A stretch of 64,000 nt of DNA. It comes from Azospirillum brasilense. GTDB taxonomy: Bacteria; Pseudomonadota; Alphaproteobacteria; Azospirillales; Azospirillaceae. Position numbers and translations under genes: made by a program. Where the stretch lies: assembly GCF_007827795.1 (NCBI RefSeq), contig NZ_VITI01000004.1, positions 248,001 through 312,000 on the forward strand, read 5' to 3'. Positions 53,580 to 63,170 of the stretch are shown one piece after another. Every line of letters begins with the position of its first letter. Position 1 is the stretch's first letter. The notes under the pieces are model-generated. The model saw only the letters and a program-made list of their open reading frames with translations. It was not told the DNA's origin and made no database searches.

Positions 53580-54563
53580 ATGCTCCACGTCTTCGCCTGC
53601 GACGGTGACCGGCTGCGCTGGGCCCGCGAGGCCGAGGGCGTCAGCACCCCGCTGCCCGCCGAAGCCGTTTGGCTCGACCTGCAGAACCCGACGCCCGAGG
53701 AGCTGGCCCGCGCCGAGGCGCTGATGGGCATCAAGCTACCGACTCGGGAGCAGATGGCGGAAATCGAGGAATCGAGCCGCCTGCGCCTCACCCCCGGCGC
53801 CGTGCACATGACCGCGCTCGTCCTGGTCTGGGCCGACACCGACCAGCCGCGCATCGTCCCGGTCAGCTTCGTCCTGGCCGGCGGGCGGCTCGCCACCATC
53901 CACACCGTCGATCCGCAGCCCTTCCTGGCCTTCCGCCGCCGCGTCACCCGCAGCGGCGGCGCGGAGCGAACGGCGGAAGCCGTTCTGGCCGCCCTGCTGG
54001 ATGGTGTGGTGGAGCGCACCGCCGCCGTCCTGCGCCGCGTCGGGCTGGAGCTGGACACCATGGGCAGCCGTGCCTTCCGCGGGCGCGCCCTGCCGGTCAA
54101 GGGGGAGCGGCGGGACGACAGCCGCACGCTGAAGCGCATCGGCCACACCGGGCACCTGATCGGCAAGGCCCATGTCAGCCTGTCCACGCTCAACCGCCTG
54201 CTGACCTTCCTGGCCCGCGGCGAGGGCTGGACCCCGGCCAAGCGGACCCGGCGCTGGGCGCGCGCCGCTTTGCAGGACGTGACGGGACTCGGCGAATACG
54301 CTCAATTCCTGTCGGGGAAGGTCAGCCTGCTGCTGGACACCACGCTGGGCCGCATCAACGTGGAACAGAACGAGATCATCAAGATCGTCTCGATCCTGAC
54401 GGTCACTCTGTTCCCGCCGACGCTGGTCGCCAGCATCTACGGCATGAACTTCGCGAACATGCCGGAAAAGGACTGGACGTTCGGCTATCCGCTGGCGGTG
54501 ATGCTGATGATCCTGTCGGCGGCTCTGCCCATGATCCACTTCAAGCGGCGGCGCTGGCTGTAA
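53580..54563 (+). CDS. CorA-family divalent metal transporter
   Basis: The 327-residue product has a long cytoplasmic funnel domain and two C-terminal membrane helices with the selectivity motif GMN (288-290, in SIYGMNFANMPEKDW) and a terminal basic segment (HFKRRRWL). MPEKDW in the loop and the RTL/LGRINVEQNEIIKIVSI region fit CorA/ZntB. Magnesium, cobalt or zinc transport is possible; the choice is not visible here. ZntB-like export of zinc is an alternative. Confidence 0.9.
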   Translation: MLHVFACDGDRLRWAREAEGVSTPLPAEAVWLDLQNPTPEELARAEALMGIKLPTREQMAEIEESSRLRLTPGAVHMTALVLVWADTDQPRIVPVSFVLAGGRLATIHTVDPQPFLAFRRRVTRSGGAERTAEAVLAALLDGVVERTAAVLRRVGLELDTMGSRAFRGRALPVKGERRDDSRTLKRIGHTGHLIGKAHVSLSTLNRLLTFLARGEGWTPAKRTRRWARAALQDVTGLGEYAQFLSGKVSLLLDTTLGRINVEQNEIIKIVSILTVTLFPPTLVASIYGMNFANMPEKDWTFGYPLAVMLMILSAALPMIHFKRRRWL

Positions 54564-54570
54564 TTCCCGC

Positions 54571-55113
54571 TCAGCCGACGGCCAGCATCAGCGCCCAGCC
54601 CAGCACGACGAGGTTGACCGTCAGCGTGACCGCCATGCCGGGGGCGCGGGCGTAGGGATGGATCACGTACCCCGCCCAGAACAGAAGACGCCCCACAACG
54701 AACAGCGCGGTCGCCAGCCGGGCGAAGCCCAGGTCGGGCAGCGGCATCTGCGCCACCAGCGCCGCCAGGGCGGGCACGAAGATCAGCGTCTGCTCCACCG
54801 TGTTGGTCAGCACGCGCTGGCTGACCCGATGGAAGCGCGACTCGGCGTCGTCGATGGGGTTCAGGGCGACGGAGCGGGCGCGGGCGACCAGCACCCCGCC
54901 CACCGTCAGGAACAGCAGCAGCGCCGGCCAGAGGGCGAGACGCCCCCAGAAGGCCATGCGCGCCCCCGGATCGGCGATGCCGGGCGGCGGGGCGAACAGC
55001 GGGGGCAGCAGCCACAGGGCCAGCAGGGCTACGGCCACCGCAGCGAGGTTGACGGTGGCCGCCAGACGCAGAAGACTGGTCTTGGAAGGACGGGTCTCCG
55101 GCGCGGCGGCCAT
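54571..55113 (-). CDS. MAPEG-family membrane protein
   Basis: The 180-residue protein has four membrane helices of the MAPEG (glutathione/eicosanoid) fold. Recognisable parts are SRFHRVSQRVLTNTVEQTLIFVP and LLFWAGYVIHPYARAPGM. It keeps the conserved Asn and Glu near the start of the third helix (NTVEQT), but substrate specificity is unknown. It lies six bases beyond accA on the same strand. Confidence 0.82.
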   Translation of the reverse strand: MAAAPETRPSKTSLLRLAATVNLAAVAVALLALWLLPPLFAPPPGIADPGARMAFWGRLALWPALLLFLTVGGVLVARARSVALNPIDDAESRFHRVSQRVLTNTVEQTLIFVPALAALVAQMPLPDLGFARLATALFVVGRLLFWAGYVIHPYARAPGMAVTLTVNLVVLGWALMLAVG

Positions 55114-55119
55114 GGCGTC

Positions 55120-56076
55120 TTACCCCAGGCCCTTCTGGCCCATGTCGAGGAACTTCTGGCGGCGCTGGGCGCGGATCGCCTCGCCGTCCAGCCCGTCGAG
55201 ATCGCCCAGCGACTCCTCGATGGCGTCGCCGAGCGCCTTGACGGTCTCCGCCGGGTCGCGGTGTGCGCCGCCGATTGGCTCGCTCACCACCCGGTCGATG
55301 ACGCCGAGTTCCTTGAGGTCGTGGCTGATCAGGCGCAGCGCGACGGCGGCCTCGCCGGCCATGTCGGGGTTGCGCCAGAGGATCGACGCGCAGCCCTCCG
55401 GCGAGATGACGGAGTAGATGGCGTGCTCCAGCATCAGCACCCGGTCGGCCGTCGCGATGGCGATGGCGCCGCCGGACCCGCCCTCGCCGATCACCGCGGC
55501 CACCATGGGCACGGACAGGCGCAGGCAGCGTTCGATGCTCTTGGCGATGGCCTCGGCCTGGCCGCGCTCCTCCGCCTGGACGCCGGGGAAGGCGCCGGCG
55601 GTGTCAACCAGCGAGACGACCGGCAGCTTGAAGCGGTCGGCGAGGTCCATCAGGCGCTGGGCCTTGCGGTAGCCCTCGGGCTTGGCCATGCCGAAGTTGT
55701 GGCGCACGCGCGTTTCGGTGTCGTGGCCCTTCTCCTGCCCGATCACCACGACCGAGCGGCCGCGGAAGCGGCCCAGCCCGCCGATGACCGCGCGGTCCTC
55801 GGCGAAGCCGCGGTCGCCGGCCAGCGGCGTGAAGTCGTCGATCAGCCCCTTCACATAGTCCAGACAGTGCGGACGGTTCGGGTGGCGGGCCACCTGCACC
55901 TTCTGCGCCGGGGTGAGCTTCGCGTAGGTCTGCCGGAGGAGCTTGTCGACCTTGGTCTGCAGCTTCGTCACTTCGTCGGCGATGTTGATGTCGCCGGCGT
56001 TGGTCAGGTGGCGCAGTTCCTCGATCTTGCCTTCAAGCTCGGCGATCGGCTTTTCGAATTCCAGGAAGGTTTGCAT
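55120..56076 (-). CDS. accA: Acetyl-CoA carboxylase carboxyltransferase, alpha subunit
   Basis: AccA, with AccD, transfers CO2 from biotin to acetyl-CoA to give malonyl-CoA. The 318-residue product starts [20 protein letters not shown] and holds [37 protein letters not shown] and [12 protein letters not shown], all family landmarks. The ATG at 56076 is used; a longer frame runs upstream to 56160. It is followed by the MAPEG gene. Confidence 0.97.
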   Translation of the reverse strand: MQTFLEFEKPIAELEGKIEELRHLTNAGDINIADEVTKLQTKVDKLLRQTYAKLTPAQKVQVARHPNRPHCLDYVKGLIDDFTPLAGDRGFAEDRAVIGGLGRFRGRSVVVIGQEKGHDTETRVRHNFGMAKPEGYRKAQRLMDLADRFKLPVVSLVDTAGAFPGVQAEERGQAEAIAKSIERCLRLSVPMVAAVIGEGGSGGAIAIATADRVLMLEHAIYSVISPEGCASILWRNPDMAGEAAVALRLISHDLKELGVIDRVVSEPIGGAHRDPAETVKALGDAIEESLGDLDGLDGEAIRAQRRQKFLDMGQKGLG

Positions 56077-56163
56077 GCCGGAAGGATCACGGACCGAATA
56101 GGATAGGACGCGGACGTCGCGGACCGGCCTTGGTACCACGGTGCGCGGCGGCGATGCCACAGC

Positions 56164-57078
56164 TTATCGCGCGAATCGCCGGCCAAAACTGACCAGAAGC
56201 ACGCCCAGGACGATCACCGCCGCCCCGCCCCACACCCAGGGGGAATAGCGCTCGCCGAACAGCAGCGTCCCGGTGCCCAGCCCGACGGAGGTCGCCACGT
56301 AACCGATCTGGCTGAGATAGACCGGCCCGGCGACGACCTGGAGCCGGAAATACAGCACATAGGTCAGCGCCGTCACCGCGATCTGGAGCAGGGCCAATCC
56401 GGGTGCAAGCCCCAACGCCGGCAACTCCGCCACCGCCCCGGTGCCGAGCAGGGCCAGCGCGACCCAGCCCGCCCCGCCCAGCATGGTGCCTGCGGCCAGC
56501 GCCACCGGCTGCCCGCCCGGCGGCCAGGCCACGGTGCGGTAGACGTTGCCCGCCGCGACCGACAGCGGCATGACGAAGGCCAGCGCCATCCATCCCGCCA
56601 GATCGGGCGAGGGCAGGCTGCCGCGCGGCCCCACGATCATCAGCGCGCCTATGAGGCCCAGCAGGATGCCCGCCACCCGCCCGCGATCCGGTTTCTCGAT
56701 CCGCACGGCCACCGCCATCAGCAGCGTCAGGATCGGCGGCAGCGTATAGACCACCGCCGACAGCCCGGCCCCCAGCCAGGGCATCACGAAGAACAGAACC
56801 ACGTTGGGCAGCGCCATCGACAGCAGCCCCGAGACCGCGAAATAGCGCAGGTACCGCCCGGTCAGGGGCATCGGTTGCCGTTTGAAACGCGCCAGCCCGG
56901 CCAGGATCACCCCGGCGCCCAGCATCATGGAGAAGGCCCAGGGCAGCGGCGGCACGCCGGCCGCCTGCGCGATCTTGGTGACCGGAAAGATCACCCCGAT
57001 CAGCCCGCCGACCAGAAGCAGGAGCGCAAGCGACTCGGCCCCGCGCGAGGCCGGCGGAACGGTGGAGGGTGTGGGCAC
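56164..57078 (-). CDS. EamA/DMT-family membrane transporter
   Basis: The 304-residue protein has about ten membrane helices in two EamA halves, with GLIGVIFPVTKIAQAAGVPP in the first. It differs from the one at 2396. The start is a GTG at 57078. A role in export of a small metabolite is likely but no substrate can be given. It lies 87 bases before accA on the same strand, and repeat copy F is at its 5' side. Confidence 0.85.
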   Translation of the reverse strand: MPTPSTVPPASRGAESLALLLLVGGLIGVIFPVTKIAQAAGVPPLPWAFSMMLGAGVILAGLARFKRQPMPLTGRYLRYFAVSGLLSMALPNVVLFFVMPWLGAGLSAVVYTLPPILTLLMAVAVRIEKPDRGRVAGILLGLIGALMIVGPRGSLPSPDLAGWMALAFVMPLSVAAGNVYRTVAWPPGGQPVALAAGTMLGGAGWVALALLGTGAVAELPALGLAPGLALLQIAVTALTYVLYFRLQVVAGPVYLSQIGYVATSVGLGTGTLLFGERYSPWVWGGAAVIVLGVLLVSFGRRFAR

Positions 57079-57184
57079 GGGGACGAAACCTCTGGCTCAG
57101 AACGCGGGCAGGCCAGCGAACATGGCGAAGCCCCCGCCTTTTGCCAAGCAGGTCGGGTGTTCCGGAGGAAGCGCGTTGCGAACG

Positions 57185-57287
57185 TTGCCCCCACCCCGGC
57201 CCTCCCCCGCTGCGCAGGGGAGGGTGCCTTCTGCGAAGCGGCGTCCGTCCCCTCCCCTGCGAAGCGGGGGAGGGTTAGGGTGGGGGC
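57185..57287. repeat. Palindromic intergenic repeat, copy F
   Basis: TTGCCCCCACCCCGGCCCTC opens and TTAGGGTGGGGGC closes the 103-base element, with two inner palindromes, CCCTCCCCCGCTGCGCAGGGG and CCCCTCCCCTGCGAAGCGGG. A partial duplicate of its right end, GGTTAGGGTGGGG, sits at 57299. It lies beyond the malate synthase stop and upstream of the EamA gene. Confidence 0.85.
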
Positions 57288-57314
57288 CCTTGAGTGATGG
57301 TTAGGGTGGGGACC

Positions 57315-58919
<1,605 letters not shown>

Positions 58920-59062
58920 GCGGTTCCCCCTGTTCGTCGCCAGGGCGGTCCGGCGCACCCGCGCCGACCGACCCCATTGGAACAAGGGCTATACCACAGC
59001 GGGAGAAGCCGCCATAGCCGGATTGGTATCTTTCGAAAGGGACAACCCTTTTTCGCGCAACA

Positions 59063-60094
59063 CTATTGCGTACGAACGGTTTTTCGCCGGGCCAGCGGGT
59101 GATGCTCGTGCACGACCTGTTTCAGCCGCTCCGACACCACATGGGTGTAGATCTGGGTGGTGGCGATGTCGGCGTGGCCCAGCATCTTCTGGACCGAGCG
59201 CAGGTCGGCCCCGCGATCCAGCAGATGCGTGGCGAAGGCGTGGCGCAGGACGTGGGGGCTGACCTTCTCCGGGTCGATGTTCGACTCGATGGCCAGCTCC
59301 TTCAGCAGCTGGGCGAATCGCTGGCGCGTCAGGTGTCCGTTGGTGGAGCTGCGCGACGGGAAGAGGAAGGCGATCGGCCCGTTCTCCCGCCCGGCCAGGA
59401 TGAAGTGGCTCCGCCAGGGCAGATAGGCGGCCAGCGCGGCCGAGCCCGGTTCGGACAGCGGCACCATGCGCTCCTTGCCCCCCTTGCCGCGCACGATCAG
59501 CCCGCGCCCGTCGCGCAGGATGGCCGCCATCGGCAGGCCGACCAGCTCCGACACGCGCAGGCCGGTGGCGTAGAGCACCTCCAGCAGCGCCACCAGCCGC
59601 AGCCCCTCCGGCCCGCCGCGGGTCTGGGCGGAGTCGATCATCCGGGTGACCTCCTCCACCGTCAGGATCTTGGGCAGCGGGCGGCCCTGCTTGGGGCTGT
59701 CGAGCGCCGAGGCGGGATCGTCCGCCCGCCGCCCTTCCGAGACCAGGAAACGGTAGAACTGGCGCATCGCCGACAGGCGGCGGGCCAGCGTGCGCGGCGC
59801 CGGCTTCTGCCCGCCCTCGACATACTGGAAGGCGAGGTAGGCGCGCAGATCCTCCGTCACCGCCTTCTCCAGCGGCTGGCCGCGCTGGGCCAGCCAGAGG
59901 GCGAGGTCGGCGAGGTCGCGCTCGTAGGCCATGCGGGTGTTGAGCGCGGCGCCGCGCTCCGCCGTCAGCATGTCCAGGAAGGCGTCGACATGGGGCGAGG
60001 CCGCGATCGGGCGCGGTTTGCAGGGGCGCCCGCGCCGCTTCGGCTGGGCTTGCGGCTGGGCTTTTGGCGGGGTCGTTTTGGGCATGGGACTCAT
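59063..60094 (-). CDS. xerD: Tyrosine recombinase XerD
   Basis: XerD, with XerC, resolves chromosome dimers at dif. The 343-residue product has a SAM-like core-binding domain (VDAFLDMLTAERGAALNTR) and the catalytic set: R in YATGLRVSEL, K in GKGGKERMVP, H-x-x-R in HVLRHAFATHLL, H in GHADIATTQ and Y in IYTHV. It is full-length with a basic N-terminal extension (KRRGRPCKPRP). Its ATG overlaps the previous stop by ATGA. The xerD-aroK-aroB-accA grouping is common in alphaproteobacteria, so this is not a phage integrase. Confidence 0.93.
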   Translation of the reverse strand: MSPMPKTTPPKAQPQAQPKRRGRPCKPRPIAASPHVDAFLDMLTAERGAALNTRMAYERDLADLALWLAQRGQPLEKAVTEDLRAYLAFQYVEGGQKPAPRTLARRLSAMRQFYRFLVSEGRRADDPASALDSPKQGRPLPKILTVEEVTRMIDSAQTRGGPEGLRLVALLEVLYATGLRVSELVGLPMAAILRDGRGLIVRGKGGKERMVPLSEPGSAALAAYLPWRSHFILAGRENGPIAFLFPSRSSTNGHLTRQRFAQLLKELAIESNIDPEKVSPHVLRHAFATHLLDRGADLRSVQKMLGHADIATTQIYTHVVSERLKQVVHEHHPLARRKTVRTQ

Positions 60095-62142
60095 CCGGCC
60101 AGGGCCGCGGCGGCTTCACGGGCGATGGCGCGGGCATCGCTGTCCAGACCCACGGCGCGCAAGGCCGCGACCACCCGCGCCACCACCGCCGGCGGCGTCC
60201 CCGCCGGCCCGGCGTTGCCGAGCAGCAGCAGGGCGGCCAGCGCCGTCTCGCCGACGCGCCGGTCGGCGGAGGCCTCGGCCAGACGCTGCCACAGGGCGGG
60301 GTCGGCGGTGGGAGGACGGGCGTCCGCCGGCATCGGCGCCTCGTCGTCGGAAGCGGCGGTCTTGCGCCACGCCTCCTCGGGCACGGCGACACCCATCGCC
60401 TGAAGCAGGGCCAGCTGCCCGACGACGCGACCACGGACCTCCAGATCGGCGCCGCGCAGCGATTCGTCCAGCCAGCCGGCGAGGCCCAGCGCCCCGCCGC
60501 CCGGCGGCGGCCCCAGCGCGATGACGGCGAGCGGCCACAGCCGCGCCACCTCCGCCGTGGGGCGGCTGCGCAGGGCGAGGTCGTGCCAGCGCTTGCCCTT
60601 GTCGGCGCGGCCCAGCGCGAAGCAGAGCCGCGCGGCGGCGGGGGCCAGGGCGGCGGCGTCCGGAGTCGGCGACAGGGTGTCGAGCATGTCCGCCACCACC
60701 GCCCCCGCCGGACCGGCCAGCATCGGGGGATCGAGAAGCTCCAGCGCCAGCCCGGCCAGTTCCACCCGCCGCCCGCCGACCATGGCGGCGAGCATGGCCT
60801 GCTGGACCAGCGCGCGGGTGCGGGCGGTGCGGTCGCGGGCCGCGGCGTCCTTCAGCCGCAACAGCTCGTCGCCCTTGGCCGGCGCGGCGCGGTACGCCTC
60901 CGCCAGCCGCCGGGAATCGAGGAACAGGGCGGTGGCGGCGCGCTCCGCCGCGGTCACGCGCGTCGCCGGGTCGGTGCCGATGTTGGACGCAACGGCCGCC
61001 AGCCGGGCCGGGTCGGTCAGGGACAGCACGTCCGGCGGCAGCCCGGCCTGAAGCGCCCGCAGGGCGGCCAGGGTCAGCGGGCTGGGGTCCTTCAGACTGC
61101 GCGGCCGGACCGCCGGGCCGCCGGCCATCGCCTCGGCCACCCGCAGGAAATCGGGGTCGCCGCCCGGCTGCTCGCGCAGCATCTCGAAGGCGAGGTCATC
61201 CCCCGTCGGGCCGGGTCCGACCTCCAGCGGGGCCTCCATGGGCGCGCCCCCACCGATCCGCCCGGCGCGCAGGCGGCAGAACAACGCCACCCGCTGCCAA
61301 TAGGGGCCGGAGAAGGGCATGGCGCGGTCCGTCGCAGCGGCGCAGTCCAGCGGGCCGGCGAGCAGTTCGGCGTCGATCAGGGCGCGGGCGGCGGCCTCGT
61401 CGGCCGTCATCGCCTCGGGCAGCAGCGCGGCGAGGTCGGCGGCCCCGCGCGGGTCGCCCATGGCCGCCAGCTTCTCCACCCGCAGCGCGCCGAAGCGCCG
61501 CGCCGGTTCGGGCTCGCCCGGAGCGGCGGCGGGCGAGCCGCGGCTGAGCAGCAGGCGGCGCTGCAGCTCCTTCACGGCGGGCGACGGGGTGAGGGTGGGC
61601 AGTTCCGGCAGCAGGGCCAGCACCTCGGCGCGCGGGATGCCGCGCCAGGGGTCGCCGCCCAGCCCGGCGGCTCCCGCCAGAGGGCCGGCACCGTCCGGGT
61701 CGAGCGGCCCCAGCGTCTCCACCGCGATGGCCGAGGGAGACGCGACGGTGGGCACCACGTCGAAGGACGGCGTGTGGATGGGCGGAGTCAGGGACAGCGG
61801 CGCGGAGGGCAGCCCTGGCGAGGGCGGCACCGGTGAGGTCAGCGGATCGTCCAGGACCCGCCCGACGCCGGATTCGACGTCGGGGACGGCCATCCTTTCC
61901 GGCGGCGGAAACAGGCGGATCGGCGGCCCGGAGGGTACGGCCTGGGTATAGGTCTGGGCCAGCGCCGGCGTCGCCGCTCCCATCAGGGCACCGGACAAAG
62001 CCAGCGCCAGGGGGGCCAACCCGAGAAATGAGACGGCAAACATGGAAACGGCGCCGGCCCCGGCCCGTCCGCCCCGTGACGGAGCGGCGAACCGGCGGCG
62101 GCGCCCGGCGGCGTCCCCGGCGTCAGCGGGGGAACCGCTCAT
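60091..62142 (-). CDS. Large exported protein of unknown function
   Basis: The 683-residue product has a twin-arginine-rich, basic N-terminus and then a membrane or signal segment (FAVSFLGLAPLALALSG, cleaved near PALAQ). The rest is low-complexity (alanine, proline, glycine) with helical repeats (TAAERAATALFLDSRRLAEAYR) reminiscent of TPR-like units. It begins at MSGSPADAG, overlapping the small gene upstream by 20 bases, and its TGA overlaps the xerD start. I do not recognise it. Translational coupling to xerD suggests a constant partner, not a shared mechanism. Confidence 0.7.
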   Translation of the reverse strand: MSGSPADAGDAAGRRRRFAAPSRGGRAGAGAVSMFAVSFLGLAPLALALSGALMGAATPALAQTYTQAVPSGPPIRLFPPPERMAVPDVESGVGRVLDDPLTSPVPPSPGLPSAPLSLTPPIHTPSFDVVPTVASPSAIAVETLGPLDPDGAGPLAGAAGLGGDPWRGIPRAEVLALLPELPTLTPSPAVKELQRRLLLSRGSPAAAPGEPEPARRFGALRVEKLAAMGDPRGAADLAALLPEAMTADEAAARALIDAELLAGPLDCAAATDRAMPFSGPYWQRVALFCRLRAGRIGGGAPMEAPLEVGPGPTGDDLAFEMLREQPGGDPDFLRVAEAMAGGPAVRPRSLKDPSPLTLAALRALQAGLPPDVLSLTDPARLAAVASNIGTDPATRVTAAERAATALFLDSRRLAEAYRAAPAKGDELLRLKDAAARDRTARTRALVQQAMLAAMVGGRRVELAGLALELLDPPMLAGPAGAVVADMLDTLSPTPDAAALAPAAARLCFALGRADKGKRWHDLALRSRPTAEVARLWPLAVIALGPPPGGGALGLAGWLDESLRGADLEVRGRVVGQLALLQAMGVAVPEEAWRKTAASDDEAPMPADARPPTADPALWQRLAEASADRRVGETALAALLLLGNAGPAGTPPAVVARVVAALRAVGLDSDARAIAREAAAALAG

Positions 62143-62263
62143 CCGGGATGACCTTTTCCACCGTCTTGGACGGTGCCGGCATGTCCCAGGAGGCAAGGAA
62201 GGCCATGCCACCCCCGATGACGAAGAGGAACAGGACGAAAAGAATGGAAATAACCCGGCTCAT
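62123..62263 (-). CDS. Small inner-membrane protein
   Basis: The 46-residue product (MSRVISILFVLFLFVIGGG start) is a single membrane helix with a short soluble C-terminus (PSKTVEKVIPDERFPR). A longer version from a TTG at 62338 is possible. It overlaps the large exported protein gene by 20 bases and so is likely cotranslated. It is too small for the family to be named with confidence. Confidence 0.65.
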   Translation of the reverse strand: MSRVISILFVLFLFVIGGGMAFLASWDMPAPSKTVEKVIPDERFPR

Positions 62264-62480
62264 GGCGATCGGAGTCGTGTTTCTGTGGAAGGAACGGCGG
62301 CGCTGTATCACGGTCTGCGTCCGTGCGGCTTGGGACAAGGGTGCGCTTTCATGCTAATCATCGCACACCGTCCGCACCGCTGGCCCGATGGCCGATGAAC
62401 GCCGGACGTACCACTTTAGCCACCGGGGCGCCGCTGCGCAACATGCGGCGGCCCCTGCGACCGAATCGAACACCTGTCCT

Positions 62481-62512
62481 CCGGAACCGCATCAGGCCGG
62501 AACCGCATAAGG
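62481..62512. repeat. 16-bp tandem duplication upstream of aroK
   Basis: CCGGAACCGCATCAGG (62481-62496) is followed directly by CCGGAACCGCATAAGG (62497-62512), differing at one base. It lies 16 bases before the aroK start and provides its AAGGAAAG ribosome-site context. Confidence 0.7.
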
Positions 62513-62527
62513 AAAGTCCACAGCACC

Positions 62528-63163
62528 ATGACCGCCCGCCTTCCATCGCAGGGACAGCCGCCGGACCCGTCGAACACCCTTCCCAAGACGGTGGTGCTGG
62601 TCGGCCTGATGGGCGCGGGGAAGAGCGCGATCGGCCGGCGGCTGGCCGCGCGGCTGCACCTGCCCTTCACCGACGCCGACACGGAGATCGAGACGGCGGC
62701 GGGCTGCTCCATCGCGGAAATCTTCGCCCGCGACGGCGAGGCGGTGTTCCGCTCGGTGGAGCGGCGGATCATCACCCGGCTGCTGACCGAACAGCCGGTG
62801 CACATCCTGGCGACCGGCGGCGGCGCCTTCATGGACCCGGAGACGCGCGCGGCCATCCGCGCCCACGGGCTGTCGATCTGGCTGCGCGCCGAACTGGACG
62901 TGCTGCTGGCCCGCACGGCGCGGCGCACTCACCGCCCGTTGCTGAACGCCGGCGACCCGAAGGAGATCCTGAGCCGGCTGATGACCGCCCGCTATCCCGT
63001 CTATGCGGAGGCCGACCTGACGGTGATCAGCGACGAGCGCCCGCCGGAAGCGACCGTGGAACAGGTAATCGAGGCGCTGGAGGCGCATTTCGGCATCACC
63101 CTGCCCCACTCGCACCACCATCATCACCGCCACCCGGCGCACCACCACCACGACAAGCCCTGA
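62528..63163 (+). CDS. aroK: Shikimate kinase with a histidine-rich tail
   Basis: AroK phosphorylates shikimate. The 211-residue product has Walker A GLMGAGKSAIG (26-36), the shikimate site DADTEIE and the GGGAF motif of the family (TGGGAFMD). Beyond the normal end it carries a tail (194-208) with 11 histidines, for example HSHHHHH and AHHHH, that could bind nickel, zinc or copper; no such tail is general in AroK. It precedes aroB by 7 bases. Confidence 0.93.
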   Translation: MTARLPSQGQPPDPSNTLPKTVVLVGLMGAGKSAIGRRLAARLHLPFTDADTEIETAAGCSIAEIFARDGEAVFRSVERRIITRLLTEQPVHILATGGGAFMDPETRAAIRAHGLSIWLRAELDVLLARTARRTHRPLLNAGDPKEILSRLMTARYPVYAEADLTVISDERPPEATVEQVIEALEAHFGITLPHSHHHHHRHPAHHHHDKP

Positions 63164-63170
63164 TCCCGCC

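Noticed and set aside
59063..60094. Tyrosine recombinase as a sign of a prophage or integrative element
   Set aside because: Length and catalytic motifs fit XerD, the neighbours are core genes (aroK, aroB), and no attachment-site duplication is seen.
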